Source: Bifidobacterium breve
Lineage (GTDB): Bacteria > Actinomycetota > Acidimicrobiia > Acidimicrobiales > Acidimicrobilacustridaceae
NCBI GenBank assembly: GCA_945860545.1
Contig: CAMAQM010000008.1
Span: 1-64,000 of the forward strand
Length of the DNA stretch: 64,000 nt
Direction: 5' to 3'
The position numbers and the translations under genes were made by a program. The notes below the pieces were generated by a model. It ran no database searches. It saw only the letters and a list, made by a program, of their open reading frames with translations, and was not told the origin of the DNA. Positions 53,765 through 62,526 of this stretch are shown here, piece by piece (position 1 is the first letter of the stretch; every line of letters begins with the position of its first letter).

Positions 53765-54201
53765 GGGCGTTGGGTGTTGACCTGGGCGCCAAACGGATCG
53801 GCGTGGCGGTGAGTGACGCCGGCGGACTCCTTGCCTCGCCGATTGAGGTGATCACCAGATCGTCCTCGCGCCGTGAGGACCACAGACGCATCAAGAGCCT
53901 GGCGGTCGAGTGGGAAGCGGAGTGTCTCGTGATCGGCCTGCCTCTGTCCATGGATGGCACCGTGGGGCCGGCCGCAACGTCTGCCGTGGCCGAGGCGGCG
54001 GAGATCGAAGAGGCGACCGGGCTGCGAGTGGAGCTTGTCGACGAACGACTCAGCACCGTGGAGGCGACCCGAGGCCTCCAGCAGGCAGGTGTGCGAGCCC
54101 GTGAGGGACGTGAGGTGGTCGACAAGATCGCTGCCGCAGTAATTCTCCAGGCCTGGCTCGACCGCAATCGTCGGGTCTCCGAGGGGGAGCAACATGGCTG
54201 A
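53761..54201 (+). CDS. ruvX: RuvX/YqgF-family nuclease, pre-16S rRNA processing
   Basis: 146 residues. RNase H-like fold with the first catalytic aspartate in RALGVDLGAKRIGVAVSD, the middle strand LVIGLPLSMDGTVGP, the acidic residue in VELVDERLSTVEA and the last Asp in VVDKIAAAVILQAWLD. YqgF proteins trim the 5' end of 16S rRNA. GTG overlaps alaS; its end overlaps mltG by eight bases. Confidence 0.92.
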
Positions 54202-55279
54202 ACCGTCGCCGCCGGTGCGGCCTTCGTTCCGTCGACGGCGTCGCCGTTGGCCGTGGGTGGTGGTGGGCCTCGTCGTGCTCGCCGCACTGGCGGTCGGCGG
54301 GGTGCTGGGGTGGGCCCGATCTCAGCTCAACCCTGGGGGCGCGCAGGAGCCGGTGGCCTTTGAGATTCTCCCGGGGGCCACCACCGCACAGGTCACCGAA
54401 CAGCTCGTTTCTGCGGGTGTGGTCCGGAACCAGACCGTGTTCAGCCTCTACCTGCGCCTCAAGGGGTCACCTATCTTCGACGCCGGCGAGTACGACGCCC
54501 TGACAACCAATCAGGCCGCTGACGACGTTCTGGCGGTGCTTGAACGTGGCCCGCTGGCGCCCGTCGGACTCTTCATCACCATCCCCGAGGGACTCTGGCT
54601 CACCGAGATCCGCGACCGGGTGCTCGACCGATTCCCGGAGATGACCCCAGATGGCTGGGATCTGGCGATGTCGACGGTGCGGTCGGCGTACCAACCACAG
54701 GACGCACCACTCGAGGGTTTCCTGTTTCCCGCCACCTACGAGGTGGCTCTCGAAGATGCAGCTGACACGACGAAACTCGTCGAGCAGATGGTGGCCGCCT
54801 TCGATGCGGTGGCTGACGAGGTCGGTCTTGAGGAGGCAACGGCCACCGTCGCTGCGGCGACCGGATTGACGTTGACTCCCTATGAGGTGCTGACCGTGGC
54901 GTCCATGGTGGAGGCGGAGACCCGGGTCGACAGCGAGCGGCCACAGGTCGCTCGGGTTATCTACAACCGGCTCACCGAGGGCATGCGGCTCGACATCGAC
55001 GCCACAACGCTGTACGCCATCGGTCGTCGGACCGACGCTCTCACCGTCGACGATCTGGCGTCGCCGTCGCCATGGAACACGCGGGCCTCTGCGGGAATCC
55101 CACCCACGCCCATCAACTCCCCGGGACGGTCGTCGATGGCGGCGGCATTGAATCCTGCCGAAGGTGACTGGTTGTATTACGTGCTCGTCGATCCGTCGGG
55201 CGCCCACTTCTTCACCGTCGACTACGACGAGTTCCTGGCCAAGGCCGACGACGCCCGGGTCCGCGGGGTGTTCAAGTGA
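54194..55279 (+). CDS. mltG: Endolytic murein transglycosylase MltG
   Basis: 361 residues. Basic N-terminus and one membrane helix (WPWVVVGLVVLAALAVGGVLGWA), then a LysM-like region and the YceG catalytic domain. The catalytic glutamate is in ASMVEAETRVDSERPQVARVIYNRL, followed by MRLDIDATTLYAIG and NTRASAGIPPTPINSPG. Cuts nascent glycan strands at the membrane. ATG 54194 has a GAGGGGGAG site inside ruvX. Confidence 0.93.
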   Translation: MAEPSPPVRPSFRRRRRRWPWVVVGLVVLAALAVGGVLGWARSQLNPGGAQEPVAFEILPGATTAQVTEQLVSAGVVRNQTVFSLYLRLKGSPIFDAGEYDALTTNQAADDVLAVLERGPLAPVGLFITIPEGLWLTEIRDRVLDRFPEMTPDGWDLAMSTVRSAYQPQDAPLEGFLFPATYEVALEDAADTTKLVEQMVAAFDAVADEVGLEEATATVAAATGLTLTPYEVLTVASMVEAETRVDSERPQVARVIYNRLTEGMRLDIDATTLYAIGRRTDALTVDDLASPSPWNTRASAGIPPTPINSPGRSSMAAALNPAEGDWLYYVLVDPSGAHFFTVDYDEFLAKADDARVRGVFK

Positions 55280-56097
55280 GCGGACCGCCAGTGAGCGGGC
55301 ACACACGCGTCGCCGTGGTGATCGGGGACCCGGTTGACCACTCGAAGTCGCCGGCGGTGCACAATGCTGCTTTCGCTGCTTCGGGCCTCGATTGGGTGTT
55401 CGTGGCGTTGCGTGTTCCCGCCGGGGAAGCGGCGGTCGCTCTTGCCGCCATGCGCACCATGGGCCTCGCAGGCATGTCGGTCACCATGCCCCACAAGGAA
55501 GCGGTGGCCGGCCTCGTGGACCGGTGTGCCCCGTTGGCATCGCGTCTTGGGGCAGTGAACTGTGTCGCACGCGACGGGGACCTCCTCGTTGGGCACAACA
55601 CCGACGCCAGTGGGTTCGTGTCATGGGTCACCCACGCCGGGTGCCGTCTCGACGGGGCGGTGGTTGCTGTGGTGGGGGCCGGTGGCGCAGCGAGGGCGGT
55701 GATCGCCGGTGCCCTCGACGCCGGGGCAGCCCGTGTCTTCATCGTGGCCCGTTCACCGCAGCGGGCCGCGGCTGCGGTGGCGCTCGATTCCTCACGGTGT
55801 GTGCTGGTGGACATGCAACGAGTCGCCGAGGCGTCCGTGGTGGTCAACGCCACGCCGGTCGGCATGGCCGGTTCCCCCGGTCTTGGGGTCCCGGCATCGC
55901 TGCTGCGTCCCGATCAGGTCGTGGCGGACCTCGTCTACCACCCCGTGGAGACCGAGTTGCTTCGCGCTGCCCGTGAGATCGGAGCGGTGGCGCTCGACGG
56001 GCGGGGCATGCTCGTACATCAGGCAGCCCACGCGTTCGCGCTGTGGACAGGGGTGGATCCCCCGCTCGCCGCCATGCTGGCGGCCGTTGAGACCTGA
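55276..56097 (+). CDS. aroE: Shikimate dehydrogenase
   Basis: 273 residues. NADP-dependent reduction of 3-dehydroshikimate in chorismate synthesis. Substrate site IGDPVDHSKSPAVHNAAF and the catalytic lysine in SVTMPHKEAV; NADP-binding VVAVVGAGGAARAV; the C-terminal DLVYHPVETELLRAARE segment is typical. GTG overlaps the mltG stop (GTGA). Confidence 0.93.
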   Translation: MSGPPVSGHTRVAVVIGDPVDHSKSPAVHNAAFAASGLDWVFVALRVPAGEAAVALAAMRTMGLAGMSVTMPHKEAVAGLVDRCAPLASRLGAVNCVARDGDLLVGHNTDASGFVSWVTHAGCRLDGAVVAVVGAGGAARAVIAGALDAGAARVFIVARSPQRAAAAVALDSSRCVLVDMQRVAEASVVVNATPVGMAGSPGLGVPASLLRPDQVVADLVYHPVETELLRAAREIGAVALDGRGMLVHQAAHAFALWTGVDPPLAAMLAAVET

Positions 56098-56124
56098 GGG
56101 GTCATTCGATACCGGAGCATCGAC

Positions 56125-56850
56125 GTGGTCGTGTTCGCCACTGGGATCGTTGCGTTGACTGTGGTGTGCTCGGTGTGGTTCCCGCCGGCGGCCGATCGTC
56201 TCGCAGCGAGGGGGCGCCTGCCTCCACCGCCGACGATGGGCAGCCTCCGCTCCGGCATCGTCACTCATGGGTGGCGTGTGGCGGTTTCGGTCGGCGTGTC
56301 GACGCTGCTCGCCTCACGGTTGCGGTGGTGGCCGCCACTTGTCGTGCTGTCTTTGGTGGTGTTCGGAGCTGGCTGGCTGGTGGCGATGGTGGACCTGCGG
56401 GTGCGGCGACTACCTGACGCCGTCGCCGCTCCGACATGGATCGTGACCTGCGTGATCGCCGTCGCCGGAGCGTGGTGGCTCGACGAACCGTGGCGCGTCC
56501 GCGGTGCCCTTGCGGCAGCGGGGGCGGCAGGTTTCACACTCGGCGTCGGGTGGTTGATCGGGATGGGGATGGGCGATCTGAAGTGGGGGGCGTTGCTGGC
56601 CGTGCCGGTCGGTTGGGCGGCCCCCGGTGCGAGCTCGTCGCTGCACGCAGGACTTGCGCTGGTGGGTCTCGCCTCAGCCCTCGCCGTCGCCGTGGCGGTG
56701 ATCACTCAGGTGCTTCATTGTCGCCCCCGGGCACCCATTGCCTTCGGCCCATTTCTCCTCGCCGCAGCTGTCGTGGTGCTCATCGTCGTTGCCGGACGGC
56801 CATTGGGAACCAGCGTCGTGCAAACCGGTGCACTGTGGTCGGGGCCCTGA
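56125..56850 (+). CDS. A24-family prepilin peptidase (type IV leader peptidase-like)
   Basis: 241 residues with about seven membrane segments. The two catalytic aspartates of A24 peptidases are visible: the first in MVDLRVRRLPD and the second in the GMGMGDLKWG motif. It lacks the N-terminal cysteine-rich methyltransferase domain of PilD. It would process prepilin signal peptides; no pilin gene is in the window. GTG 56125 has a GGAG site seven bases upstream. Placement between aroE and aroC is common in actinobacteria. Confidence 0.82.
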   Translation: MVVFATGIVALTVVCSVWFPPAADRLAARGRLPPPPTMGSLRSGIVTHGWRVAVSVGVSTLLASRLRWWPPLVVLSLVVFGAGWLVAMVDLRVRRLPDAVAAPTWIVTCVIAVAGAWWLDEPWRVRGALAAAGAAGFTLGVGWLIGMGMGDLKWGALLAVPVGWAAPGASSSLHAGLALVGLASALAVAVAVITQVLHCRPRAPIAFGPFLLAAAVVVLIVVAGRPLGTSVVQTGALWSGP

Positions 56851-56854
56851 CCGG

Positions 56855-56860
56855 TAGATT
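56855..56860 (+). promoter_or_regulatory. -10 element TAGATT for aroC, predicted leaderless
   Basis: Ends six bases before GTG 56867, giving aroC-aroK-aroB-aroQ-pepQ their own promoter. Confidence 0.6.
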
Positions 56861-56866
56861 CGGGGT

Positions 56867-58162
56867 GTGCTGCGCTTTCTGACCGCCGGAGAATCCCACG
56901 GGCAGGCGCTCGTCGTCATCGTCGAGGGCCTCCCCGCCGGCCTGGCGGTCACCGAGGAGGACCTCACCGAACAGTTGGCCCGTCGGCGACTCGGGTTCGG
57001 TCGAGGCCCCCGGATGCGTTTTGAACAGGATCGGGTCACCATCCTCGCCGGTGTGCGCCACGGCCGCACCCTGGGGTCCCCCGTTTCCGTCCAGATCGCC
57101 AACTCCGAATGGGAACGCGGCAAGTGGAACGAGGAGATGTCACCCGCACCTGGGGCAACCGCGGCACCGTTGACCAAGGTCCGCCCCGGGCACGCCGACC
57201 TCGCCGGGATGCAGAAGTACGGTTTCGACGACGCTCGGGACGTCCTTGAGCGGGCCTCTGCCCGAGAGACCGCCGCCCGGGTTGTGGCCGGGACGTTGGC
57301 GCGACGCCTGCTCGAGGATCTCGGTGTGGCGATCCTCAGTCATGTCACGCGTATCGGCACCGTGGCGGTCGGAGACGGCTCCCGGCCCGGACCCGGGGAT
57401 CTCGAGGCCATCGACGCCTCAGCTGTGCGCTGTGTCGACGTGCACGTGGCGGCGGCGATGGAGGAGGAGATCCGGGAGGCCGCCCGTCAGGGAGACTCGC
57501 TCGGTGGTGTGGCGGAGGTGCTGGTGTGGGGACTGCCAGTCGGCCTCGGCAGCCATGTGCACTGGGACCGCAAACTCGATGGGCTCTTGGCGCAGGCAGT
57601 GATGAGCATTCATGCCGTCAAGGCCGTCGAGATTGGCGACGGGTTCTCGCTCGCCGCCCGGCGGGGATCCGACGCTCACGACGCCATCGTCTTTGACGGC
57701 GACGCAGCGACGTACTCGCGGACCAGCGATCGGGCCGGCGGACTCGAAGGCGGCATCACCACAGGCGAGATGCTGTCGGTCAGTGCCGCCATGAAACCAC
57801 TCGCCACGTTGAACCGACCGGTGTTGGCAACGGTCGACACGGCAACCAACGAGCCGTCGCTGTCGTTCCGGGAACGTACCGATGTCACGGCTGTTCCCGC
57901 CATGGGGGTCGTCGCCGAGTCCATGGTCGCCTTGACGCTGGCCGCCGAAGTTCTCCGCAAGTTCGGAGGCGACTCCATGGTGGAACTGCGTCGCAACCTC
58001 ACGGGTTTCACCGATCAGGTGCGCGCCCAGACACTGGCCACCGCCGAGTCGGTGCAGGCCCCCGAACTGAACTGGGACGAATCACTGGCGTTCGCCGATC
58101 CGCGACCGACCGGTGAGGGAGGGGCCCCCTCCGATCCTGACGGGCCGTCCGATGGAACGTGA
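56867..58162 (+). CDS. aroC: Chorismate synthase
   Basis: 431 residues, a little long because of a C-terminal acidic tail (PRPTGEGGAPSDPDGPSDGT). Converts EPSP to chorismate with reduced FMN. Signatures: FLTAGESHGQALVVIVEGLPAG, RPGHADLAGMQKYGFDDARDVLERASARETA, and the GGITTGEMLSVSAAMKP segment. GTG is leaderless. The stop lies 11 bases inside aroK. Confidence 0.95.
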   Translation: MLRFLTAGESHGQALVVIVEGLPAGLAVTEEDLTEQLARRRLGFGRGPRMRFEQDRVTILAGVRHGRTLGSPVSVQIANSEWERGKWNEEMSPAPGATAAPLTKVRPGHADLAGMQKYGFDDARDVLERASARETAARVVAGTLARRLLEDLGVAILSHVTRIGTVAVGDGSRPGPGDLEAIDASAVRCVDVHVAAAMEEEIREAARQGDSLGGVAEVLVWGLPVGLGSHVHWDRKLDGLLAQAVMSIHAVKAVEIGDGFSLAARRGSDAHDAIVFDGDAATYSRTSDRAGGLEGGITTGEMLSVSAAMKPLATLNRPVLATVDTATNEPSLSFRERTDVTAVPAMGVVAESMVALTLAAEVLRKFGGDSMVELRRNLTGFTDQVRAQTLATAESVQAPELNWDESLAFADPRPTGEGGAPSDPDGPSDGT

Positions 58163-58754
58163 GCGGGTTCATCCCGCACTCCAGCGCCGATCTCTGGTGC
58201 TGGTCGGTCTCATGGGTTCGGGCAAGTCGACGGTCGGACCCCGAGTCGCCGCTGCGGTCGGACTTCCGTTCGCCGACCTTGATGCGCTGGTCGAATCGAG
58301 CGCCGGTCAATCCATCCGGGAACTGATCGGTGCAGAGGGAGAACCGGCATTCCGGTCGCTGGAGGCCGCCGAGCTCGCCGGCGCGCTTGGAGGACCGCCG
58401 ATGGTGCTCGCCACCGGGGGCGGAGCTGTCCTCAGCGACGCATCGCGCCGGGTGTTGACCGACGGGCCCGTCGTCGTGTGGCTGCAAGCACCGGTCGACA
58501 CCCTTGTGGCCCGTCTCGACGGTCCCGCCATGGCGTCCCGCCCGCTCCTCGACGAGGGACCTGCCGAGGTGCTCGAGCGTCTCGGTGCCGAGCGCGATCC
58601 GCTCTACGCCGAGGTGGCGTCGCTGCACATCGACACGGCGGGTGACACCCCCGAGGGGGTCACTGCGTCGATTCTGGAGGCACTCGACGAGTTGGTGGCG
58701 GTGGAGGACTCCGTCGAGACGGTGGCCGGGGACCCACAGGAGGGTGCGACGTGA
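58152..58754 (+). CDS. aroK: Shikimate kinase
   Basis: 200 residues. Phosphorylates shikimate. Walker A GLMGSGKST at 19-27, shikimate-binding aspartate in PFADLDALVE, ATGGGAVLSD, and lid arginine in AMASRPLLDE. The C-terminal ~25 residues are an acidic extension. ATG 58152 overlaps aroC by 11 bases; the stop overlaps the aroB GTG. Confidence 0.92.
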   Translation: MERERVHPALQRRSLVLVGLMGSGKSTVGPRVAAAVGLPFADLDALVESSAGQSIRELIGAEGEPAFRSLEAAELAGALGGPPMVLATGGGAVLSDASRRVLTDGPVVVWLQAPVDTLVARLDGPAMASRPLLDEGPAEVLERLGAERDPLYAEVASLHIDTAGDTPEGVTASILEALDELVAVEDSVETVAGDPQEGAT

Positions 58755-59767
58755 TCGTGGTGGAGGTGCCGCTCGGTGAACGCAGCTACGACGTCGTCGT
58801 GGGCGACGGAGCTCGACACCACCTGCCCGCAGTGTTGCCCCCGGGCGTCCGGCGGGCGGCGGTGGTCACCCAGGCGGGCGTCGGCGTGAGTGTCGACCCG
58901 GGATGTGAGTCCCGGGTGTTCACCATTGGCGATGGCGAGACGGCCAAATCGATGACCACGGTCGCGGACCTTTGCAGCCAGTGGGCGCAATGGGGTCTGA
59001 CCCGGGGTGACGTCGTGGTGGCCGTCGGGGGAGGCTTGGTCACTGATGTCGCCGGCTTTGCCGCCTCCGTGTACCACCGCGGCGTCCCCGTCGTGTTCGT
59101 GGCCACGACCCTCCTCGCCCAGATTGATGCCGCCATCGGTGGCAAGACGGGCGTGAACCTGCCCGAGGGAAAGAACCTCGTCGGCTCCTTCTGGCAGCCC
59201 ACAGCCGTGCTGTGTGACACCGAAGTGCTCCGCACCCTCCCCGACAGGGAGGTGCGCAACGGGTTCGGTGAACTGGCGAAGTACCGGTTCCTCGGGTTGG
59301 CCACGGAGGGGGCGACCAGCCTCGAGGATCCCGCTCTGCCCGAGACGGTGGCGGCCTGCGTCGCCATCAAGGCCGCCGTCGTGGCCGACGACGAACGGGA
59401 GTCGGGTCGTCGGGCCATCCTCAACTACGGCCACACCCTTGCCCACGCACTCGAGATCGATGGCGGATTCGACCTGCGTCACGGGGAGGCAGTGGCCATC
59501 GGCCTGGTCTTCGCCGCTCGACTTGGCCACGCACTAGGTCGCATCGACGCAGATGCGGTGAACCGTCATGTCCACGTGGTCGCCGGCTACGGCCTGCCGA
59601 CCACACTGCCTCTCGGGGCGAGGCCGGGAGATCTCGTGGCGTTGATGGCGCGTGACAAAAAGGCCATTGACGGACTGACGTTCGTGTTGGATGGCGCCCA
59701 CGGCGTCGAACCCGTCAGCGGCGTCGCCGTCGAGACGGTCACCCGCGTACTGGAGGACATGCCATGA
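58751..59767 (+). CDS. aroB: 3-Dehydroquinate synthase
   Basis: 338 residues. Second step of the shikimate pathway, NAD- and zinc-dependent. Key segments are VAVGGGLVTDVAGFAASVYHRG, TTLLAQIDAAIGGKTGVN, the metal ligands in NYGHTLAHALE and RHGEAVAIG, and MARDKKAIDGLTFVL near the end. GTG overlaps aroK (GTGA); ATGA joins it to aroQ. Confidence 0.94.
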   Translation: MIVVEVPLGERSYDVVVGDGARHHLPAVLPPGVRRAAVVTQAGVGVSVDPGCESRVFTIGDGETAKSMTTVADLCSQWAQWGLTRGDVVVAVGGGLVTDVAGFAASVYHRGVPVVFVATTLLAQIDAAIGGKTGVNLPEGKNLVGSFWQPTAVLCDTEVLRTLPDREVRNGFGELAKYRFLGLATEGATSLEDPALPETVAACVAIKAAVVADDERESGRRAILNYGHTLAHALEIDGGFDLRHGEAVAIGLVFAARLGHALGRIDADAVNRHVHVVAGYGLPTTLPLGARPGDLVALMARDKKAIDGLTFVLDGAHGVEPVSGVAVETVTRVLEDMP

Positions 59768-60207
59768 GCCGCACGGTGCTGGTCCTGTCGGGACCCAATC
59801 TGAACCTTCTCGGCGAACGGGACCCTGCGATGTACGGGTCGGCGACGTTGGGTGAGGTGATTGCCGCCGCCGCCACTCGGGCCGCTGCGGCGGGCCTGAC
59901 CCTCGAGCACCACCAGTCGAATCACGAGGGGGTGCTGGTGGACCTGATCCACGACGCCCGCCAACGGTGTGCAGCGATCATCATCAATCCCGGGGCGCTC
60001 ACCCACTACGGATGGTCCCTCCATGATGCGCTGGCCACCTTCGAAGGACCCGTCGTCGAAGTCCACCTCTCCAACCCTGCGGCCCGCGAGCCATGGCGGC
60101 ACACCTCGGTTGTGGCACCCGTCGCTGACGGAACCATCGCCGGGTTCGGGCAGGCTGGGTACGTGCTGGCGGTCGACGCCGTTGAGCGGCTCCTGGAGGG
60201 GTCGTGA
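59764..60207 (+). CDS. aroQ: Type II 3-dehydroquinate dehydratase
   Basis: 147 residues, standard for the dodecameric type II enzyme. Motifs: LSGPNLNLLGERDPAMYG with the catalytic tyrosine, HHQSNHEGVLVDLIHDA, INPGALTHYGWSLHDAL, and VHLSNPAAREPWRHTS with the catalytic histidine. ATGA overlap with aroB and GTGA overlap with pepQ. Confidence 0.95.
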   Translation: MSRTVLVLSGPNLNLLGERDPAMYGSATLGEVIAAAATRAAAAGLTLEHHQSNHEGVLVDLIHDARQRCAAIIINPGALTHYGWSLHDALATFEGPVVEVHLSNPAAREPWRHTSVVAPVADGTIAGFGQAGYVLAVDAVERLLEGS

Positions 60208-61337
60208 CTGCGGCCCGCCCAGTCGTACCCGACCTCGGGTCGTTGACCCCGATGGACGTGGCCGGGCGGCTCGGCCGTCTCAGAGGCACCTTTGACACCA
60301 TCGGTGTCGACGCTCTCCTGTGCACCAACCTGACCAACATCCGCTATCTCACCGGGTTCACCGGCTCCGCCGCGTTGCTCCTGGTGACCCCCGACGACGC
60401 CTGGTTCGTCACCGATGGCCGCTACACGATCCAGGCCGGCGCTGAACTCGGCGCGGCGGGGGTGAGGGCGACCATTGAGGTGCCAGCGACGGCAGCGGCA
60501 CAGCGTGACGTGCTGGCTGCGGCTGGCGCAGCGTTGGGCACCGTCGGCCTCGAGGGTGATCACGTCACCTGGAACCAGCAGCGCCGCTTCGCGTCCGAGT
60601 GGTTCGGGTCGGCCGAGGTGATCCCCACGGCGGGTGTCGTGGAGCGTCTCCGGCTGGTCAAGGACGCCGGGGAGATCGACCGGCTGGCCGCCGCCGCGTC
60701 CATCGCCGACCTGGCTTTCAGTCGGCTCCGCAACCGATTGGCTGATCGGCCGACAGAGGCCGAGTTCGCGCTGGAACTCGACACCGAGATGCGTCGTCTC
60801 GGGGCGAGCGACGTGTCCTTTGAGACGATCGTCGCATCCGGGCCCAATGGGGCTCGGCCGCATCATCGACCCGGACGGCGCAACGTGACCGATGGCGACC
60901 TCGTGGTCTGCGACTTCGGGGCTCTCGTCGAGGGGTACCACTCGGACATGACCCGCACGGTGTGGGTCGGTGAGCCGTCGGACACCCAGGCCCGCATGTG
61001 GGAAGTCGTTGCGGAGGCCCAGCAGGCCGGTGTCGAGGCGGTGGCTGCCGGAGTGCCGGTTGCCGCGGTTGACGCCGCCTGTCGAGCGATCATCGACGAG
61101 GCAGGGTGGGGAGATGCGTTCATCCACTCGACCGGTCACGGCGTCGGCCTCGACATCCATGAAAATCCCCGCCTCGCTTCGGTGTCCGACGAGGTGCTCG
61201 AGGCCGGATGGGTGGTGACGGTGGAACCAGGGGTGTATCTCGAGGACCACGGTGGCGTCCGGATCGAGGACATGGTCCTCGTTGGCGCCGGCGGCTGTAC
61301 GCCGTTCACGAAGACTCCGAAGGATCCGGCGGTCTGA
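60204..61337 (+). CDS. pepQ: Xaa-Pro aminopeptidase/dipeptidase (M24 family)
   Basis: 377 residues. Creatinase N-domain followed by the pita-bread metallopeptidase domain. The five metal ligands are in VCDFGALVEGYHSDMTRTV (two Asp), HSTGHGVGLDIHE (His), VVTVEPGVY (Glu) and GGVRIEDMVLV (Glu). Cleaves peptides with proline in second position. aroQ-pepQ-efp is a common actinobacterial order. Confidence 0.9.
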   Translation: MTAARPVVPDLGSLTPMDVAGRLGRLRGTFDTIGVDALLCTNLTNIRYLTGFTGSAALLLVTPDDAWFVTDGRYTIQAGAELGAAGVRATIEVPATAAAQRDVLAAAGAALGTVGLEGDHVTWNQQRRFASEWFGSAEVIPTAGVVERLRLVKDAGEIDRLAAAASIADLAFSRLRNRLADRPTEAEFALELDTEMRRLGASDVSFETIVASGPNGARPHHRPGRRNVTDGDLVVCDFGALVEGYHSDMTRTVWVGEPSDTQARMWEVVAEAQQAGVEAVAAGVPVAAVDAACRAIIDEAGWGDAFIHSTGHGVGLDIHENPRLASVSDEVLEAGWVVTVEPGVYLEDHGGVRIEDMVLVGAGGCTPFTKTPKDPAV

Positions 61338-61347
61338 TCCGACCCGC

Positions 61348-61353
61348 TAGCGT
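61348..61353 (+). promoter_or_regulatory. -10 element TAGCGT for efp, predicted leaderless
   Basis: Ends six bases before ATG 61360. Confidence 0.6.
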
Positions 61354-61359
61354 GACGCC

Positions 61360-61923
61360 ATGCCAACGATCAGTACCAACGACTTCAAGAACGGTATGAC
61401 CCTGGTGCTCGAGGGGGTTCTGTTCGACGTCGTCGAGTTCCAGCACGTCAAGCCCGGCAAGGGCGGAGCATTCGTGCGGACCACGCTGCGCAACACTCGA
61501 ACCGGCGGCACCCAGGAGAAGACGTTCCGGGCCGATGAAAAGGTCGAGCGGGCCATGATCGACAAGCGGGACATGCAGTTCCTGTATCGATCAGGGGACG
61601 ACTACGTGTTCATGGATTCCACGACCTACGACCAGCTCAATGTCGAGCCCACCACGCTGGGGACCGCAGTGGACTACCTCGTGGAGAACGCTTCGGCGGT
61701 GCTGATGATGTACGGCGACGAGATCATCGGCGTCGATCTGCCTGCCGCTGTGGAGCTCGAGGTGACCGAGACGGAGCCCGGGGTGCAGGGAGACCGGGTC
61801 TCAGGGGCCCGCAAGCCTGCCACCGTTGAGACCGGTGCCGTCGTGCAGGTCCCTCTTTTCATCGAGATCGGCGACCGGGTCAAGGTCGATACCCGTTCAG
61901 GTGACTATCTGGGCAAGGCCTGA
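61360..61923 (+). CDS. efp: Elongation factor P
   Basis: 187 residues. Relieves ribosome stalling at polyproline stretches. KOW-like N-domain with the tip loop VKPGKGGAF, in which K34 is the lysine position modified in many bacteria; [12 protein letters not shown] in domain II and a C-terminal OB fold ending [12 protein letters not shown]. Leaderless start at ATG 61360. Confidence 0.95.
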   Translation: MPTISTNDFKNGMTLVLEGVLFDVVEFQHVKPGKGGAFVRTTLRNTRTGGTQEKTFRADEKVERAMIDKRDMQFLYRSGDDYVFMDSTTYDQLNVEPTTLGTAVDYLVENASAVLMMYGDEIIGVDLPAAVELEVTETEPGVQGDRVSGARKPATVETGAVVQVPLFIEIGDRVKVDTRSGDYLGKA

Positions 61924-61927
61924 GGGT

Positions 61928-62353
61928 ATGGCTGCGGATCGGCCGGTCGCCACGGCGCGCCGTGAGGCGCGAGAGCGTGCGCTCCACCTGCTCTATGAGG
62001 CCGAGGTGCGTGGACTCCCACCACAAGGTGTGCTCGACGACCAGATCCTGGCTCCCGACGCCTTTACTGCCCGTCTCGTCGGTGGTGTCGGCGAACACCT
62101 CGGCGAACTCGACGGACTCATCACCGAGACCTCACACACGTGGTCGTTGGAACGCATGCCGGCAATGGACCGGGCCGTATTGCGCCTGGGGGCGTATGAG
62201 CTTGTCCACGAACCGGAGACCCCGACCGCTGTCGTGATTGACGAGGCCGTCGAGTTGGCCAAGCAGTACTCAACTGAGGACTCCGGACGTTTCGTCAACG
62301 GGGTGTTGTCATCGATCGCTGCGACGTCGCGGGGGACTGGCGCGTCGGACTAG
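61928..62353 (+). CDS. nusB: Transcription antitermination protein NusB
   Basis: 141 residues. All-helical RNA-binding protein that with NusE forms the rRNA antitermination complex. ARREARERALHLLYEAEV at the N-terminus, MPAMDRAVLRLGAYELV and VVIDEAVELAKQYSTEDSGRFVNGVL toward the C-terminus are typical. ATG 61928 has a GAGGG site a few bases upstream and starts four bases after the efp stop, so the two are co-transcribed. Confidence 0.93.
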   Translation: MAADRPVATARREARERALHLLYEAEVRGLPPQGVLDDQILAPDAFTARLVGGVGEHLGELDGLITETSHTWSLERMPAMDRAVLRLGAYELVHEPETPTAVVIDEAVELAKQYSTEDSGRFVNGVLSSIAATSRGTGASD

Positions 62354-62395
62354 GCGAATGGGACCGCCAACGCTTTGTGGGCGGTGAAGTGCTGC

Positions 62396-62401
62396 TAAGG
62401 T
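62396..62401 (+). promoter_or_regulatory. -10 element TAAGGT of the pyr operon
   Basis: Predicts transcription from about 62408. A weak -35-like TTTGTG lies at 62374-62379 (16-base spacer). The predicted transcript would start right at the foot of the PyrR hairpin. Confidence 0.5.
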
Positions 62402-62406
62402 GTGCG

Positions 62407-62447
62407 TCTGACCGTGAAGCGAGTCCTGTGAGGCTCATACGGACAGG
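62407..62447 (+). promoter_or_regulatory. PyrR-binding hairpin in the pyr leader
   Basis: AGTCCTGTGAGGCT (62422-62435) matches the PyrR-binding consensus ARUCCNGNGAGGYU at every position. The upper stem pairs 62421-62423 with 62434-62436 and 62425-62426 with 62432-62433. A purine-rich internal bulge (GAAGC 62416-62420) separates it from a lower stem in which 62408-62415 pairs with 62439-62446 with one A/A mismatch. The lower stem includes the first bases of the AGGAAGG ribosome site (62445-62451), so PyrR binding should hide it. Confidence 0.75.
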
Positions 62448-62458
62448 AAGGACCACGG

Positions 62459-62485
62459 ATGTGGCAGAGCGCGAACGACGTCTGA
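62459..62485 (+). CDS. Predicted pyr leader peptide, 8 codons (MWQSANDV)
   Basis: ATG 62459 lies at ideal distance (7 bases) from the AGGAAGG site at 62445-62451, and the frame ends at TGA 62483-62485. The last base of the stop is the first base of the terminator stem, so a ribosome ending here would cover the 5' half of that stem. The alternative is that the same ribosome site serves GTG 62461, which opens the pyrR frame with a 22-residue N-terminal extension. Confidence 0.5.
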   Translation: MWQSANDV

Positions 62486-62508
62486 CGCCCCCTTTCGGGG
62501 GCGTTTTT
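62485..62508 (+). terminator. Intrinsic terminator in the pyr leader
   Basis: ACGCCCCC (62485-62492), loop TTTC, GGGGGCGT (62497-62504), followed by T-rich 62504-62508 and then GTT. An 8-bp stem with a T-run is a classic rho-independent terminator, the only convincing one in the window. It lies before the likely pyrR start, as expected for attenuation. Confidence 0.8.
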
Positions 62509-62526
62509 GTTGCCCGCAAGCGGGTC

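Noticed and set aside
62377-62458. pyrR starting at 62377
   Set aside because: This lies upstream of the predicted transcript start and would place the PyrR-binding hairpin and the terminator inside the coding sequence with no matching protein homology.
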